From: JBCCJA01 sp039045975
Lineage (GTDB): Bacteria > Planctomycetota > Planctomycetia > Planctomycetales > Planctomycetaceae
Length of the DNA: 36,920 bases
Direction: 5' to 3'
Assembly: GCA_039045975.1 (NCBI GenBank)
Contig: JBCCJA010000039.1
Coordinates: 1-36,920, forward strand
How positions within the stretch are numbered: position 1 is the first letter of the stretch; the number at the start of each line of letters is the position of its first letter. The notes beneath the pieces are model-generated. The model did no database searches, had not been told where the DNA came from, and saw nothing but the letters and a program-made list of their open reading frames with translations. The position numbers and the translations under genes are program-made. Below are positions 1 through 8,435 of this stretch, piece by piece.

Positions 1-816
1 CCCGCGGTCCAGATGGCCCGCGAGGCGGCCCGACGCACGAGCTGTAAGAACAACCTCAAACAGCTCGCGCTCGCCACGCACAGCTTCGCCGACGTCCACG
101 GCGACCTGCCGCCGCTGATGTACCGGCAAGACTGGCCGACCTGGGCCGTCGACGTCGCCCCGTTCCTCGAACTGACGGCGGTCGCCGACGCGGTCGACGT
201 GCGGAACTCGTACTTCAACCAGCCCGGCCTGACCGGCCCGGTCGACGCCCCGGTCTATCTCTGCCCGTCGCGGGTCGGCCGCGTCGTCCCCGAACAGGGC
301 GACCCGGGGTTCGACTTCGCGACGTTCTCGCTGCTGTTCGGGCCGTCGTGGGTCTCGGACTACGCCGCCAACGGCGGCACCGATTCGACGAACACGGACG
401 GCGCGTTCGCGGAGGCCGAAGTCACGCTGACGCCGGCGGGGCTGCTGCCGCCGTCGCTGACGAACTCGCGGATCGACGAGGTCCGCCTGCGGCTCGGGCT
501 CGCCGACATCACCGACGGCCTGTCGAACACGTTCCAGTTCGGCGAGAAGTACCTGCCCGACGTCGACGGCGACAACAGCGTCGCCAACGGCCGCCAGGCG
601 AACGCGTTCGTGCGGTACACGGGTCCGGGCCTGCCGCCGGCGTCCGACCGGGAGACGGTCGCGTTCGAGACGCGGCGGTTCGGCGGGCCGCACCCGGGCG
701 GGGTGCAGTTCGCGCTCTGCGACGGCTCGGTGCGGCTGGTGCCGTTCACGGTCGACACTGAGGTCTACCGCCGCCTCGGCGACCGGCGTGACGGCGAAGT
801 CGTCGGCGAGTTTTAA
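1..816 (+). CDS. DUF1559 domain protein, 5' end cut off by the window
   Basis: The reading frame is open from base 1 and starts in the middle of the family's N-terminal signature (PAVQMAREAARR, then CKNNLKQLALATHSF). In complete DUF1559 proteins this follows a type IV pilin-like prepilin leader and one hydrophobic helix, so those roughly 30 residues lie before the window. The ATG at 13 is an internal methionine, not the start. The C-terminus carries the usual family ending with a His-Pro-Gly-Gly motif followed by CDGSVRLV. DUF1559 proteins are hugely expanded in planctomycetes and are thought to be secreted, pseudopilin-like surface proteins; their exact role is unknown. Family assignment is secure, function is not. 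The stop is TAA at 814-816. Confidence 0.9.
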   Translation, partial: PAVQMAREAARRTSCKNNLKQLALATHSFADVHGDLPPLMYRQDWPTWAVDVAPFLELTAVADAVDVRNSYFNQPGLTGPVDAPVYLCPSRVGRVVPEQGDPGFDFATFSLLFGPSWVSDYAANGGTDSTNTDGAFAEAEVTLTPAGLLPPSLTNSRIDEVRLRLGLADITDGLSNTFQFGEKYLPDVDGDNSVANGRQANAFVRYTGPGLPPASDRETVAFETRRFGGPHPGGVQFALCDGSVRLVPFTVDTEVYRRLGDRRDGEVVGEF

Positions 817-937
817 GAAGACGCGACGCCCGCCAGCGGCGGCTGCGGCGATAGGCCCACTCCTCGAGCCACACGACCGGCTCGGTCGCGGCGGCGAGGA
901 GCATATCGAGCAGCGCGAGCTCTGGACGGGGCACGGG

Positions 938-1303
938 TCAATTGTTGTCGGCCGTGATATCTCGGGCCGCCATATTCGCTTTTCTGGCAGCCAAAACGAC
1001 CTCGGCTTCCGCTAACACTTCATCCCGCGTCTTGCCGTCGAGCTTGTCGCGTAGTCGCCTCTTCGGGGCCTCTATGTCCCCTGCGACTGCCGAACCGAGA
1101 AGATTCTGAATCGGATTTTCACCAAGCCCGACCGCGAGCATCGCGTCCTCAAAAGCCTTTTTTTCTTCTGCGGTGAGACTCGCTTTGATCTTTTCGATCG
1201 AGGCCTGAAACGCTTCGTCCGACGAACCGTCGATCTTCAAAGAGCCGCCGGAGCAGCCGACGGCCGTGGCAAAAAGGCAGAGGGCGAGGATTCTTGCGAC
1301 CAT
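938..1303 (-). CDS. Small lipoprotein, DUF6694-like
   Basis: Predicted 121-residue secreted lipoprotein. The ATG at 1303 is preferred to the upstream frame start at 1342 because it places a short basic N-terminus (MVAR) directly before a hydrophobic stretch and a lipobox-like TAVGC, with the lipidated Cys at about residue 17. The mature part is charged and helical, with KIDGSSDEAFQASIEKIKASL followed by repeated Glu/Lys-rich segments. This resembles the small lipoproteins annotated as DUF6694, which begin with a similar 'KIDxSSDE..xxSIxKIKxSL' pattern; that match is from memory, so moderate. Its GC content looks lower than its neighbours. It sits between the truncated DUF1559 gene and the recombinase and may be cargo of an integrated segment. 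Function unknown. Confidence 0.7.
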   Translation of the reverse strand: MVARILALCLFATAVGCSGGSLKIDGSSDEAFQASIEKIKASLTAEEKKAFEDAMLAVGLGENPIQNLLGSAVAGDIEAPKRRLRDKLDGKTRDEVLAEAEVVLAARKANMAARDITADNN

Positions 1304-1369
1304 GATGCAACCTGTGGAGTGAGGATCGAGCAGAGCATACACAAAAGGGCATCACGGCAGATCTGTCAA

Positions 1370-2539
1370 TCACCCGTCGATCGGCCCGAGCCAGACCGCG
1401 ACCGCGTCGGTGGCGGAACGGATACGGTCGATCTCGACCTCGTGCGTGTAGACGTCGTCGATCGGGAGCTCGTCTTTCAGGGCGCTGGCGGCGTGTCCGG
1501 TCACGGCCCGGACGGCCGGTTGGTCCCGACATCTTCCGGCGTATGTGCGGAACGTGTAGCGGAACCAGTGGAAGACGACGCCGGGTCGGTCGACTCCGGC
1601 CCGCTCTTTCAGCCGACCGAACGCGGGGGCGACGTAACTGGTGTTCGTGGAGTCGCGAACGAGTTCGAGCCCCCTGGGCGATAGAAAGAACCGCTCACGC
1701 AGCGCCCGGTCGGCCGGCTTCGGACGCAGGTCGCGAGCGGCCGCCAGTGCTTCGGCCGTCTCTTCCCAAAGCGTGGCGGCCCGGTACATGTCGCTCTTCT
1801 GTCGCAGCATCACGAGCAGCCGCTCGGGGTGCGACAGCGCGTCGTCGACGTCGCGTCGCGTCAGGCGTGCCAGGTCGACCGGGATGTACGCGGCGTTGAT
1901 GCCGAGTAACACCCAGGCCCGCATGATCGGATCGGCCGCCCCGAGCAGCAGCCGGATCTCGTCCGGGGTCATCAGCTTCACGGCCCGGCCGGCCCGCTTC
2001 TTTTTCGGGATCTTGAAGTCGGGGCCGAACCGCATCGGGACATCGATCAGCTCGGCCTCGTAGGCCCAGTTCCAGAACGCCCGCACGTTGCGGACCCTGT
2101 TCCCTGCGGTGACCGGCCCGATGCCCTTCCAGGAGGCCCGCCAGTTCGCGAAACGTGTGGTGTTAAGATCCTCCGGCCGCGTCAGCGATCCGAACGCGGC
2201 GACCATCCGCTCCGACTCACGGATGATCTCGTCGAGGCGACGCTTTGAGAGTTCGTTCGCCTCGACCTTCTTGCGGGAATGCCGGACGTACTGGTTCCGG
2301 ATCGCGTCGAGCGTGACGGCCCCGGCCGAGATCACCGGCGCCGGATCGGGCAGTCCCTCCGCGGCCGCCAAGAATCGGGCCGCCGCGACCTGCGGGTCGG
2401 CCCCGAAGTACCGGTACCCTGCCTTAGGGACGTATCCACGGTACTGTCCTCCGGGGTGCCATTTGAGCGAGCGGCCCGGGAGCGGGCACTCGGGCTGCCC
2501 GTCGGGGAGTGGCTTTCCTGGACGAGGCACAGCGGACAC
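1370..2539 (-). CDS. Tyrosine recombinase / phage-type integrase
   Basis: Site-specific recombinase of 389 residues with a GTG start (another GTG three codons on is possible). An N-terminal basic segment (GQYRGYV...YRYFG), a SAM-like core-binding region at about 75-165 and a catalytic domain at about 185-385 are visible. Candidate catalytic residues are Lys248, the HWFR box (His324, Arg327), His349 in VTGHA and the nucleophile Tyr364. The first catalytic arginine, normally in a TGxR motif, is not seen: the matching stretch reads GINAAYIPVDLARL. A G-x-N...D..L pattern at this place is, as I recall, common in planctomycete recombinases, so this may be a subfamily trait rather than inactivation. 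The gene ends 80 bases from the 3' end of a tRNA gene, the classic position of an integrase next to its attachment site. Confidence 0.88.
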   Translation of the reverse strand: MSAVPRPGKPLPDGQPECPLPGRSLKWHPGGQYRGYVPKAGYRYFGADPQVAAARFLAAAEGLPDPAPVISAGAVTLDAIRNQYVRHSRKKVEANELSKRRLDEIIRESERMVAAFGSLTRPEDLNTTRFANWRASWKGIGPVTAGNRVRNVRAFWNWAYEAELIDVPMRFGPDFKIPKKKRAGRAVKLMTPDEIRLLLGAADPIMRAWVLLGINAAYIPVDLARLTRRDVDDALSHPERLLVMLRQKSDMYRAATLWEETAEALAAARDLRPKPADRALRERFFLSPRGLELVRDSTNTSYVAPAFGRLKERAGVDRPGVVFHWFRYTFRTYAGRCRDQPAVRAVTGHAASALKDELPIDDVYTHEVEIDRIRSATDAVAVWLGPIDG

Positions 2540-2619
2540 TCGAACGGTTATCTAACTGCTATCGAACCGTTTTTAGCCGCGTTCGGTCACCCTGGCAAAT
2601 GGGATCATCAATGATTTAC

Positions 2620-2693
<74 letters not shown>

Positions 2694-2834
2694 GCGGGGC
2701 GTTCGTGTTGTGAAGGCCTGCGGCCTATGGCAATTCTGCGAGAGACGCTTCAAACACAATCGCGGCCGACAGGTTACCGGACGCGGGCTCGCCGAACGAG
2801 TTCGCGTGGGTGCGGCGATCGGCCCGGCATGCCC

Positions 2835-4307
2835 TCAGTTTTTCGGCGTCTTTCTGCCGAAGTAGGGAAACGCGTCGAACTCGTCGCCGCGGCCGAACAT
2901 CCGCGGATCGCCCTCGGCGGTGAGCATCGCCTCCATCCGGGACTCCAGTTCGCCCGCCACCGCGGAGTAGGCCGGTTCGTCGGCCAAGTTGTCGACGTTG
3001 TGCGGGTCGTCTGCGATGCGGAACAACATTTTCCCCGGACGGAACCCGAAGCTCATTCGATAGAATTCGTCGTCGCGGTCGAGGAGCGCCGACTTCGTGG
3101 GCCCGTTGTCGCAGTTGCGATAGCCGGTGTCGGGGTGCCCGGCCGGCCAGCGAGCCGGCTCATAATTTTTGACGAATAAATACTCCGGCGTGCGGATCGC
3201 CCGCACCGGGTATCCGGCCATGCCGGGGCGGCCGATGTCGTGCCGCTCTTTGCCGACGAGCATCACGTCACGGCTGTCGTCGATCCAACCGTTCTCCTCC
3301 GACAGCAGCTGCTCGACGAAGCTGCGTCCGGTGACGGTCTCCGGCACGGCGACGCCGGCCAGCGTCAGGAGTGTCGGCATGAAATCTCGCACGTTAATGA
3401 AGTCGTCGACGACGCGATCGGCGGCGACGCGTGATCCCCAGCGGACCGCCAACGGCAGGCTGAATCCCTCGTCAAAGATCTGACCTTTGACGTGCGGGAA
3501 CGGCCGGCCGTGGTCGGACGTGACGACGACGACGGTGTCGTCGAGCAGCCCGCGTCTTTCGAGTTCCGCGACCGCCCGGCCGAGATGGCTGTCGAACCAT
3601 TCGACCTCGACGGCGTAGTCGAGCATGTCCGATTTGATGGCCTCGGCCCGGTCGTCGTCCGGGTAATATTCCGGGAGGGTGACTTCGTCGATATCTTTGC
3701 CGGTCCGGACTCCCGCACCCTCGTCATAAATGCGATGAGGCTCGTGCGTGCCGAGCCAAAAAAAGAATGGCTTGGCCGGGTCCCGTTGCTTTAAGAACTC
3801 CGCGAAGTTGCCCGCATAGTCGACGGCCGAGGTCCCTTTCGGGGACCGCATGGTCCGACTCCGGAACATCGGTCCGGCGGGGTTCCGGTCGAAACCGGCC
3901 GCTTCATAATTTCCAGGCCCCCAGCCCTTGCCGGTGAGCCCGAGCTGATAACCGTTCGCCTCGAGCACGTCGGTCAGCACCGGATACCGGCCGCGTTCCG
4001 GGAAGAGGCTGAAGTGCACGGCGCCCGATCCCAGCTGCCAGGTGTTGCGTCCGGTCAAAATGCTCGCCCGGCAGGGCGAGCACTTCGGGTTCGACGTGAA
4101 GCAGTTGCGGAACAGCACGCCCTCGGTCGCGACCCGGTCGAAGTTCGGCGTCGCCACCCACGGGCATCCGAACACCCCCGCGTCGCCGTCTGACCAGTCG
4201 TCGGCGATCACGAACAGGAAGTTCGGCCGGTCGGACGCCGCCGAGCCGGTAGGCAAGATGCCGACCGATACCACGACCAACAGACCGATCACGGTTTGCA
4301 CTCTCAT
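2835..4307 (-). CDS. Secreted sulfatase (arylsulfatase/N-sulfoglucosamine sulfohydrolase-like)
   Basis: A 490-residue S1-type sulfatase that hydrolyses sulfate esters or sulfamates, most likely on a polysaccharide. The ATG at 4307 is chosen over the one at 4316 because a GAGG lies 9 nt upstream of it, against 0 nt for the other. A signal peptide (VIGLLVVVSVGILPTGSAA) is followed by RPNFLFVIADDW, giving the first metal-binding aspartates, and by the activation motif C-S-P-C-R at residues 76-80. Cys76 would be converted to formylglycine by a sulfatase-modifying enzyme encoded elsewhere. TSDHG around residue 265 gives the second metal site. The layout resembles heparan N-sulfatase-type enzymes, but the substrate cannot be read from sequence. 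It stands alone between a tRNA and the oxidase-maturation cluster. Confidence 0.93.
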   Translation of the reverse strand: MRVQTVIGLLVVVSVGILPTGSAASDRPNFLFVIADDWSDGDAGVFGCPWVATPNFDRVATEGVLFRNCFTSNPKCSPCRASILTGRNTWQLGSGAVHFSLFPERGRYPVLTDVLEANGYQLGLTGKGWGPGNYEAAGFDRNPAGPMFRSRTMRSPKGTSAVDYAGNFAEFLKQRDPAKPFFFWLGTHEPHRIYDEGAGVRTGKDIDEVTLPEYYPDDDRAEAIKSDMLDYAVEVEWFDSHLGRAVAELERRGLLDDTVVVVTSDHGRPFPHVKGQIFDEGFSLPLAVRWGSRVAADRVVDDFINVRDFMPTLLTLAGVAVPETVTGRSFVEQLLSEENGWIDDSRDVMLVGKERHDIGRPGMAGYPVRAIRTPEYLFVKNYEPARWPAGHPDTGYRNCDNGPTKSALLDRDDEFYRMSFGFRPGKMLFRIADDPHNVDNLADEPAYSAVAGELESRMEAMLTAEGDPRMFGRGDEFDAFPYFGRKTPKN

Positions 4308-4406
4308 CTGTGGCATCCTCGCAAAAGCTCGAGCGGTAGCTGTTCTTGTCTGAACAGTTGCATGGCGACGACCAGTCTCGCGTTGCGAACGGGCGACGCG
4401 TCGCCG

Positions 4407-4877
4407 TCACGCCATGCGGTAGAGCATCCAGTACACGACGACCCCTGTCACCGACACGTAGACCCAGACGGGGAACGTCACACGGGACCAGCGGCGGTGC
4501 GTCCGCCAGCGGCCGAACAACGCGAAGCCGATCGACCCGATCGCGAGGACCGGGACGGCGGCGGCGAGCAGCACGTGACTGATCAAGATCGAGAAATAGA
4601 TCGGCCGGATCACGCCCTCGCCTTCGAACGGTTTGCCCCGCAGGCCCGTCGTCGCGAATAGGGCCGAGTGATACGTCAGGTAGCTCGCGAGGAAGACGAC
4701 AGACGTGAGGAACGCGGCCAGCATGAACCGCTTGTGGACGCGGGCACGGCCCGAGCGGATCGCGATATAGCCGCCACACAAGGCGACCGTCGCCAACGCG
4801 TTGAGACTCGCGTTGACCGCCGGGAGGGCCGCGACCCAGGCCGGCGCGTCGTCGAACGTCAGCGGCGATTCAGGCAT
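4407..4877 (-). CDS. DUF420 family membrane protein
   Basis: Protein of 156 residues with four to five predicted membrane helices (starting near ALPAVNASLNALATVALCGGYIAI, FMLAAFLTSVVFLASYLTYHSALF, ISHVLLAAAVPVLAIGSIGFAL and FPVWVYVSVTGVVVYWMLY). The R-x-x-x-H-K-R-F-M segment and histidines at helix ends (YLTYHS, ISHVLLA) are typical of DUF420. This family (YozB in Bacillus) repeatedly occurs with cytochrome oxidase assembly genes; its biochemical role is not established. It overlaps the 3' end of the SCO1 gene by 8 bases, so it is almost surely translated as the last gene of that cluster. About 100 bases without a gene separate it from the sulfatase. Confidence 0.88.
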   Translation of the reverse strand: MPESPLTFDDAPAWVAALPAVNASLNALATVALCGGYIAIRSGRARVHKRFMLAAFLTSVVFLASYLTYHSALFATTGLRGKPFEGEGVIRPIYFSILISHVLLAAAVPVLAIGSIGFALFGRWRTHRRWSRVTFPVWVYVSVTGVVVYWMLYRMA

Positions 4878-5601
4878 CGCCGTCGGCCGACAAGTCCCGG
4901 ATCGCCACCCGCAGGCGGGCCATTTCGGCCGGGATGATCGCGTTGAATTTGTCCCGCACGACCCCGTCGGCCCCGACGAGAAGTAAGTTCGTCGTGTGGA
5001 TCACCTCGAAGCCGGGCTTACGGTTTTCGCCTTCGAGTTCTTGCACGAATTGCAATAGGCTGCCTTCGATCAATTTATAAACTTCGACCTTCGAGCCGGT
5101 CAGGAACAGCCAGCGGTCCGGGTCGGCTTTAAAGTTTTCGGCGTAGCGTGCGAGGACGTCGGGCGCGTCGTAGTCGGGGTCGACCGTCACCGTGACGAGG
5201 CGGAGATCGTCGGGACCGTCACGGAGCACGTCATCTTGGAGCAGCCGCATTTGTCCGCTGACTTTCGGACACGGGCCGGCGCACCGCGTGAAAATGAATC
5301 CGACCACGAAGGGCCGGCCGAGGAGGTCGTCCCGCGTGACGGCCTCGCCCGACCGTTCCGTCAGGTCGAAGGGGGCGATCGGCGTTCGGGGCCAGATCGC
5401 GGCGGCCGCGGCGACGTCTTCGGTCGGCTCGGTCGGGTCCGCGTCGGGCAGCGGTCGGCCGACCTCCATCGCGAGCCAACCGAGGCCGACGACCGCGACC
5501 GCCACCCACAGCCCCACGCCGAGCCGCCAAGCCGAAGGCCGCATCAGCGACGAAGCTTCCGGTTCGTGCGGCGGGGGTGTGGCGTCGTCGCTCATCGACA
5601 T
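4870..5601 (-). CDS. SCO1/SenC family copper chaperone
   Basis: Membrane-anchored thioredoxin-fold protein of 243 residues that is expected to deliver copper to the CuA centre of cytochrome c oxidase. One helix at about 27-45 (LGVGLWVAVAVVGLGWLAM) anchors a periplasmic domain. The copper ligands are C-A-G-P-C at residues 107-111 and His202 in IHTTNLLLV, the standard CxxxC...H set. Start: ATG at 5601, 14 bases after the permease stop; an ATG two codons later and one near residue 20 are alternatives. It is followed with an 8-base overlap by DUF420 and preceded by the ABC exporter and the heme A synthesis genes, which matches a role in oxidase maturation. Confidence 0.93.
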   Translation of the reverse strand: MSMSDDATPPPHEPEASSLMRPSAWRLGVGLWVAVAVVGLGWLAMEVGRPLPDADPTEPTEDVAAAAAIWPRTPIAPFDLTERSGEAVTRDDLLGRPFVVGFIFTRCAGPCPKVSGQMRLLQDDVLRDGPDDLRLVTVTVDPDYDAPDVLARYAENFKADPDRWLFLTGSKVEVYKLIEGSLLQFVQELEGENRKPGFEVIHTTNLLLVGADGVVRDKFNAIIPAEMARLRVAIRDLSADGDA

Positions 5602-5615
5602 CGGTCCGAAGAGAT

Positions 5616-6539
5616 TCAGCGGGCGTTCTTGGCCTCGCGGCGTGTCGTCAGCCAGGTCGCGATCCCGACGCAGACCGCACCGAACAGCAGAGTCACGACG
5701 ATCGAAAGGCCCATGCCGGGCAGGCGGCCCGCGTCGGCGAACGTCTCGGCCGGATACAGAGACCGCCGCAACGCCGCGACGCCGTAGGTCAGCGGATTGG
5801 CCGACACGACCCAGCGGATCCAGCCTTCCTCGCCCGGAAAAAACGCACCCGAAAGCAGCCACATCGGGAACAGGAAGACGCTCATCAACGCGTGAAAACC
5901 CTGCGTCGACCGGCTCGGCCACGCGAGACAATAGCCCAGTGCCGTCAGCGTGACTGCGAGCAACGCCACGACGCCGAGGGTGCTGACGGCGATGCCCGGC
6001 GTCACCGCGATCGTCATCGCCGGCCCGAGCCCGACGAGCCCCAGCAAGGGGCCGATCAGCAAAAACACGACCGCCTGAATGACCGCGATCGCGGCCCCGC
6101 CGCCGACCTTGCCGAGCACGATTGCGAGCCGCGGCACGGGGGCGACGAGCACGCCCTGCAGAAAGCCTTCGTTGCGGTCCTCGATGATCGAGATCGTTGC
6201 GAAGATCGCGGTGAACAGGACGATCATCACCGCGACGCCGGGCAGGAAGAACTCTTGGTAGCTCATCGCCTCGGGGGCCCACTCCGGCGGCGCGAAAGAG
6301 CCGCGTAGGCCGGCGCCGAACAGCACCCAGAAGATCACCGGCTGCAGGAACGCCCCGATCAGCCGCGAGCGTTGCCGGAAGAACCGCACGACCTCACGCA
6401 CGGCGAGGGTCGAGGCGGCCAACCACAGCGTGTTCGCCGGGCCTGTGGCATTCGGAACGTCTACTGCGCCGCCGTTCGGGACGGGCGTCGGCTCGGTGTC
6501 GATTTCGGCTGCGGTCGAGACGGCTTCGGCGGTACTCAT
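5616..6539 (-). CDS. ABC-2 type transporter permease
   Basis: Membrane subunit (307 residues) of an ABC exporter. About 60 cytoplasmic residues are followed by six predicted helices, beginning with LIGAFLQPVIFWVLFGAGL, then SYQEFFLPGVAVMIVLFTAIF and IIEDRNEGFLQGVLVAPVPRLAIVLGK, the conserved ABC-2 loop, and ending with ADAGRLPGMGLSIVVTLLFGAVCVGIATWL. The ATG at 6539 overlaps the ATPase stop as ATGA, indicating translational coupling, and defines the start inside a longer open frame. It is part of the daunorubicin-resistance/NodJ-type permease group. The substrate is unknown; its place between ctaB and SCO1 suggests something needed for respiratory complex assembly. Confidence 0.92.
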   Translation of the reverse strand: MSTAEAVSTAAEIDTEPTPVPNGGAVDVPNATGPANTLWLAASTLAVREVVRFFRQRSRLIGAFLQPVIFWVLFGAGLRGSFAPPEWAPEAMSYQEFFLPGVAVMIVLFTAIFATISIIEDRNEGFLQGVLVAPVPRLAIVLGKVGGGAAIAVIQAVVFLLIGPLLGLVGLGPAMTIAVTPGIAVSTLGVVALLAVTLTALGYCLAWPSRSTQGFHALMSVFLFPMWLLSGAFFPGEEGWIRWVVSANPLTYGVAALRRSLYPAETFADAGRLPGMGLSIVVTLLFGAVCVGIATWLTTRREAKNAR

Positions 6540-7468
6540 GCCCGGGTCTCCTCGGTGAGGCGGTGTCCGGTGCGGGCGATAAACACGTCCCCGAGCGTCG
6601 GGCGTCCCAGTGTGACCGTGTCGACCGCGTCGCCGAGCGTCGTGACGAGCGGGCCGATCAGTTCGTGACCGTCGGGCGTCTCGATCCGCAGCGAGCGGCC
6701 GACGCGTCGGGCCTCGCGGCCGAATTCCTCGCGGATGCGGGCGGCGACGCCGTCCGGGTCGTCTGTCTCGATCGTGACGCAGTCGCCGCCGACGCCCGCC
6801 TTCAATTCGTCGGGCACGCCGACCGCGACGACCTTCCCGCCGTCGAGGATCGCGAGTCGGTCGCAACGCTCGGCCTCGTCCATGAGGTGCGTCGTCACCA
6901 GCAGCGTCATCCCGGCGTCGCGGCGGAGCTCTTCGAGGAACGACCACAAGTCGTGCCGCGCCGCGGGGTCGAGGCCTGTGCTCGGCTCGTCGAGCAACAA
7001 CACCCGCGGTTGGTGCAGGAGACTTTTGGCGATCTCGACGCGACGTTTCAGGCCGCCCGAAAGGTCGTCGACGAAGTCACCGAGCCTGTCGGCAAGGCCC
7101 AGCCGGCCGACCGCCCGCGCGATGCGGGCCTTAAGGTCGTCGCCGCGTAATCCGTACAGGTGCCCGTGGTGCCGCAGGTTCTCTCCGACCTTCAGCTTGC
7201 CGTCCAAACTGGGCGACTGGAACGTGACGCCGAGCACCGAACGGACGCCGGCGGGCGCCGACGCGACGTCGCGTCCGCAGACTTCGGCCGACCCGCCGTG
7301 CACCGGCAGCAGCGTCGCGAGGACGCGGAACAGCGTCGATTTGCCGCCGCCGTTCGGGCCGAGTAGGCCGAAGATCTCGCCCTCGCCGACCTCGAAAGAG
7401 ACGCCGTCCAGCGCACGGCGGTCGCCGTAGTCGTGGGTGACGTTTCGGACGGAGATCGCGGTCGACAT
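6536..7468 (-). CDS. ABC transporter ATP-binding protein
   Basis: ATPase subunit (310 residues) of the exporter whose permease follows. Walker A is GPNGGGKST near residue 37, the Q-loop TFQSP, the signature LSGGLKRR, Walker B VLLLDEP and the switch histidine in TTHLMDEAE are all present, so it should be active. A C-terminal domain of about 90 residues (GDCVTIETDDPDGV...LGDVFIARTGHRL) is typical of DrrA/CcmA-like ATPases. Start at ATG 7468 (MSTAISVRNV) rather than the longer frame to 7561, because the ABC fold begins there and the extension is Cys/Ser-rich out-of-frame-like sequence. The gene starts 31 bases after the ctaB stop. Confidence 0.94.
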   Translation of the reverse strand: MSTAISVRNVTHDYGDRRALDGVSFEVGEGEIFGLLGPNGGGKSTLFRVLATLLPVHGGSAEVCGRDVASAPAGVRSVLGVTFQSPSLDGKLKVGENLRHHGHLYGLRGDDLKARIARAVGRLGLADRLGDFVDDLSGGLKRRVEIAKSLLHQPRVLLLDEPSTGLDPAARHDLWSFLEELRRDAGMTLLVTTHLMDEAERCDRLAILDGGKVVAVGVPDELKAGVGGDCVTIETDDPDGVAARIREEFGREARRVGRSLRIETPDGHELIGPLVTTLGDAVDTVTLGRPTLGDVFIARTGHRLTEETRA

Positions 7469-7499
7469 CGGCTTCCAAGACGGCGGAGGAATCAGGTCG

Positions 7500-8435
7500 T
7501 CAGAACGCGTGATCGACGACCGAGACGAGCACCCACAGCGGCAGATACAGCAGCGAGACACGCAGCAGCTTGCGGGCCGACCGCTCGTTCCTGTCGGCCG
7601 CGAACGCGACCGACGCGGCGAGATACCAGACGCCCGCGGCGGCGACTAACACCCCGTAAATCCAGCCGAGCCCGCCGTGACCGACCAGCGCGGCCGCCGA
7701 CGGGATCAGCAGAACGGCCGTCGCGACCGCGATCGTCCCGGTCGCGCCCCAGCGTTTCGCTTCGTCGGGCAGCATCTTCAGGCCGGCCCCGGCGTACTGC
7801 CGCGCGTAGAGCGAGCCGATCGCTAAAAAGTGCGGGAACTGCCAGAGGAAGAACACCGCGAACAGCCATCCCGCCGTCGCGTCCAGCCGGCCTGTGGCCG
7901 CGGCGTACCCGATGACCGGCGGCATCGCGCCGGGGACGGCGCCGACCGCGGTGCACCACACGCTCCGTCGTTTCAGCGGGGTGTACGCGGCGACGTAGAG
8001 CACCAGTGTCGCCAGCGACAGGACGCCGGCCGTCAGTTGTCCGTGCCCGATCATTGCGGCCGTGCCCGCGACCGCCGCGGCGAGGCCGAAAGGGAACACG
8101 AAGGTCGGTTCGAGTCGCCCGCTCGGCAGCGGACGCGTTGCGGTCCGCTTCATGCGGGCGTCGGTGTCTTTCTCGGCCCACTGGTTCAGCGCCCCGCACG
8201 CGGCCGCGACCAGCCAGACGCCTGCCGCCAGCGCCGCCGTTGCCGTCGACAGGAAAACACCGCCACCGAGCGCGTACCCGGCCAGGGCGCTCACGACGGT
8301 CATCGTCGCGATCCGTGGCTTCGCCAACGCGACGTACAGCTTCCATGCCGCGGGACGGTCGGCGGCGACGACGCGGTCCGGGGCGACCGAGTCGCCCGCG
8401 GTCAGCGGCGGGTCTGTAACGGCCGGAGCGCTCAC
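7500..8435 (-). CDS. ctaB: Heme o synthase (protoheme IX farnesyltransferase)
   Basis: Converts heme b to heme o by adding a farnesyl group; integral membrane UbiA-family prenyltransferase of 311 residues. The aspartate motif for Mg-diphosphate binding is N-Q-W-A-E-K-D-T-D-A-R-M, followed by RTATRPLPSG; YTPLKRRS, GAMPPVIGYAAATG and WQFPHFLAI are further CtaB hallmarks. Start is GTG at 8435, giving VSAPAVTDPP; this GTG overlaps the ctaA stop (GTGA), so the two are coupled. About 40 polar residues precede the first helix. Together with CtaA it makes heme A for an aa3/ba3-type oxidase encoded outside the window. Confidence 0.95.
   Translation of the reverse strand: MSAPAVTDPPLTAGDSVAPDRVVAADRPAAWKLYVALAKPRIATMTVVSALAGYALGGGVFLSTATAALAAGVWLVAAACGALNQWAEKDTDARMKRTATRPLPSGRLEPTFVFPFGLAAAVAGTAAMIGHGQLTAGVLSLATLVLYVAAYTPLKRRSVWCTAVGAVPGAMPPVIGYAAATGRLDATAGWLFAVFFLWQFPHFLAIGSLYARQYAGAGLKMLPDEAKRWGATGTIAVATAVLLIPSAAALVGHGGLGWIYGVLVAAAGVWYLAASVAFAADRNERSARKLLRVSLLYLPLWVLVSVVDHAF

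Noticed and set aside
746..934. Minus-strand frame of 62 codons after the DUF1559 gene
   Set aside because: It overlaps the end of DUF1559 in antisense and turns into Arg-rich sequence typical of shadow frames; no start signal or family.
2604..2615. ATCAT-CA-ATGAT beside the tRNA as the recombination core
   Set aside because: It lies outside the tRNA and no second copy is seen; such short palindromes are common by chance.
5192..5953. Long plus-strand frames across the ABC/SCO1 region
   Set aside because: Antisense shadows caused by high GC; both encoded sequences are Arg/Pro-rich without domains, while the minus strand holds clear families.
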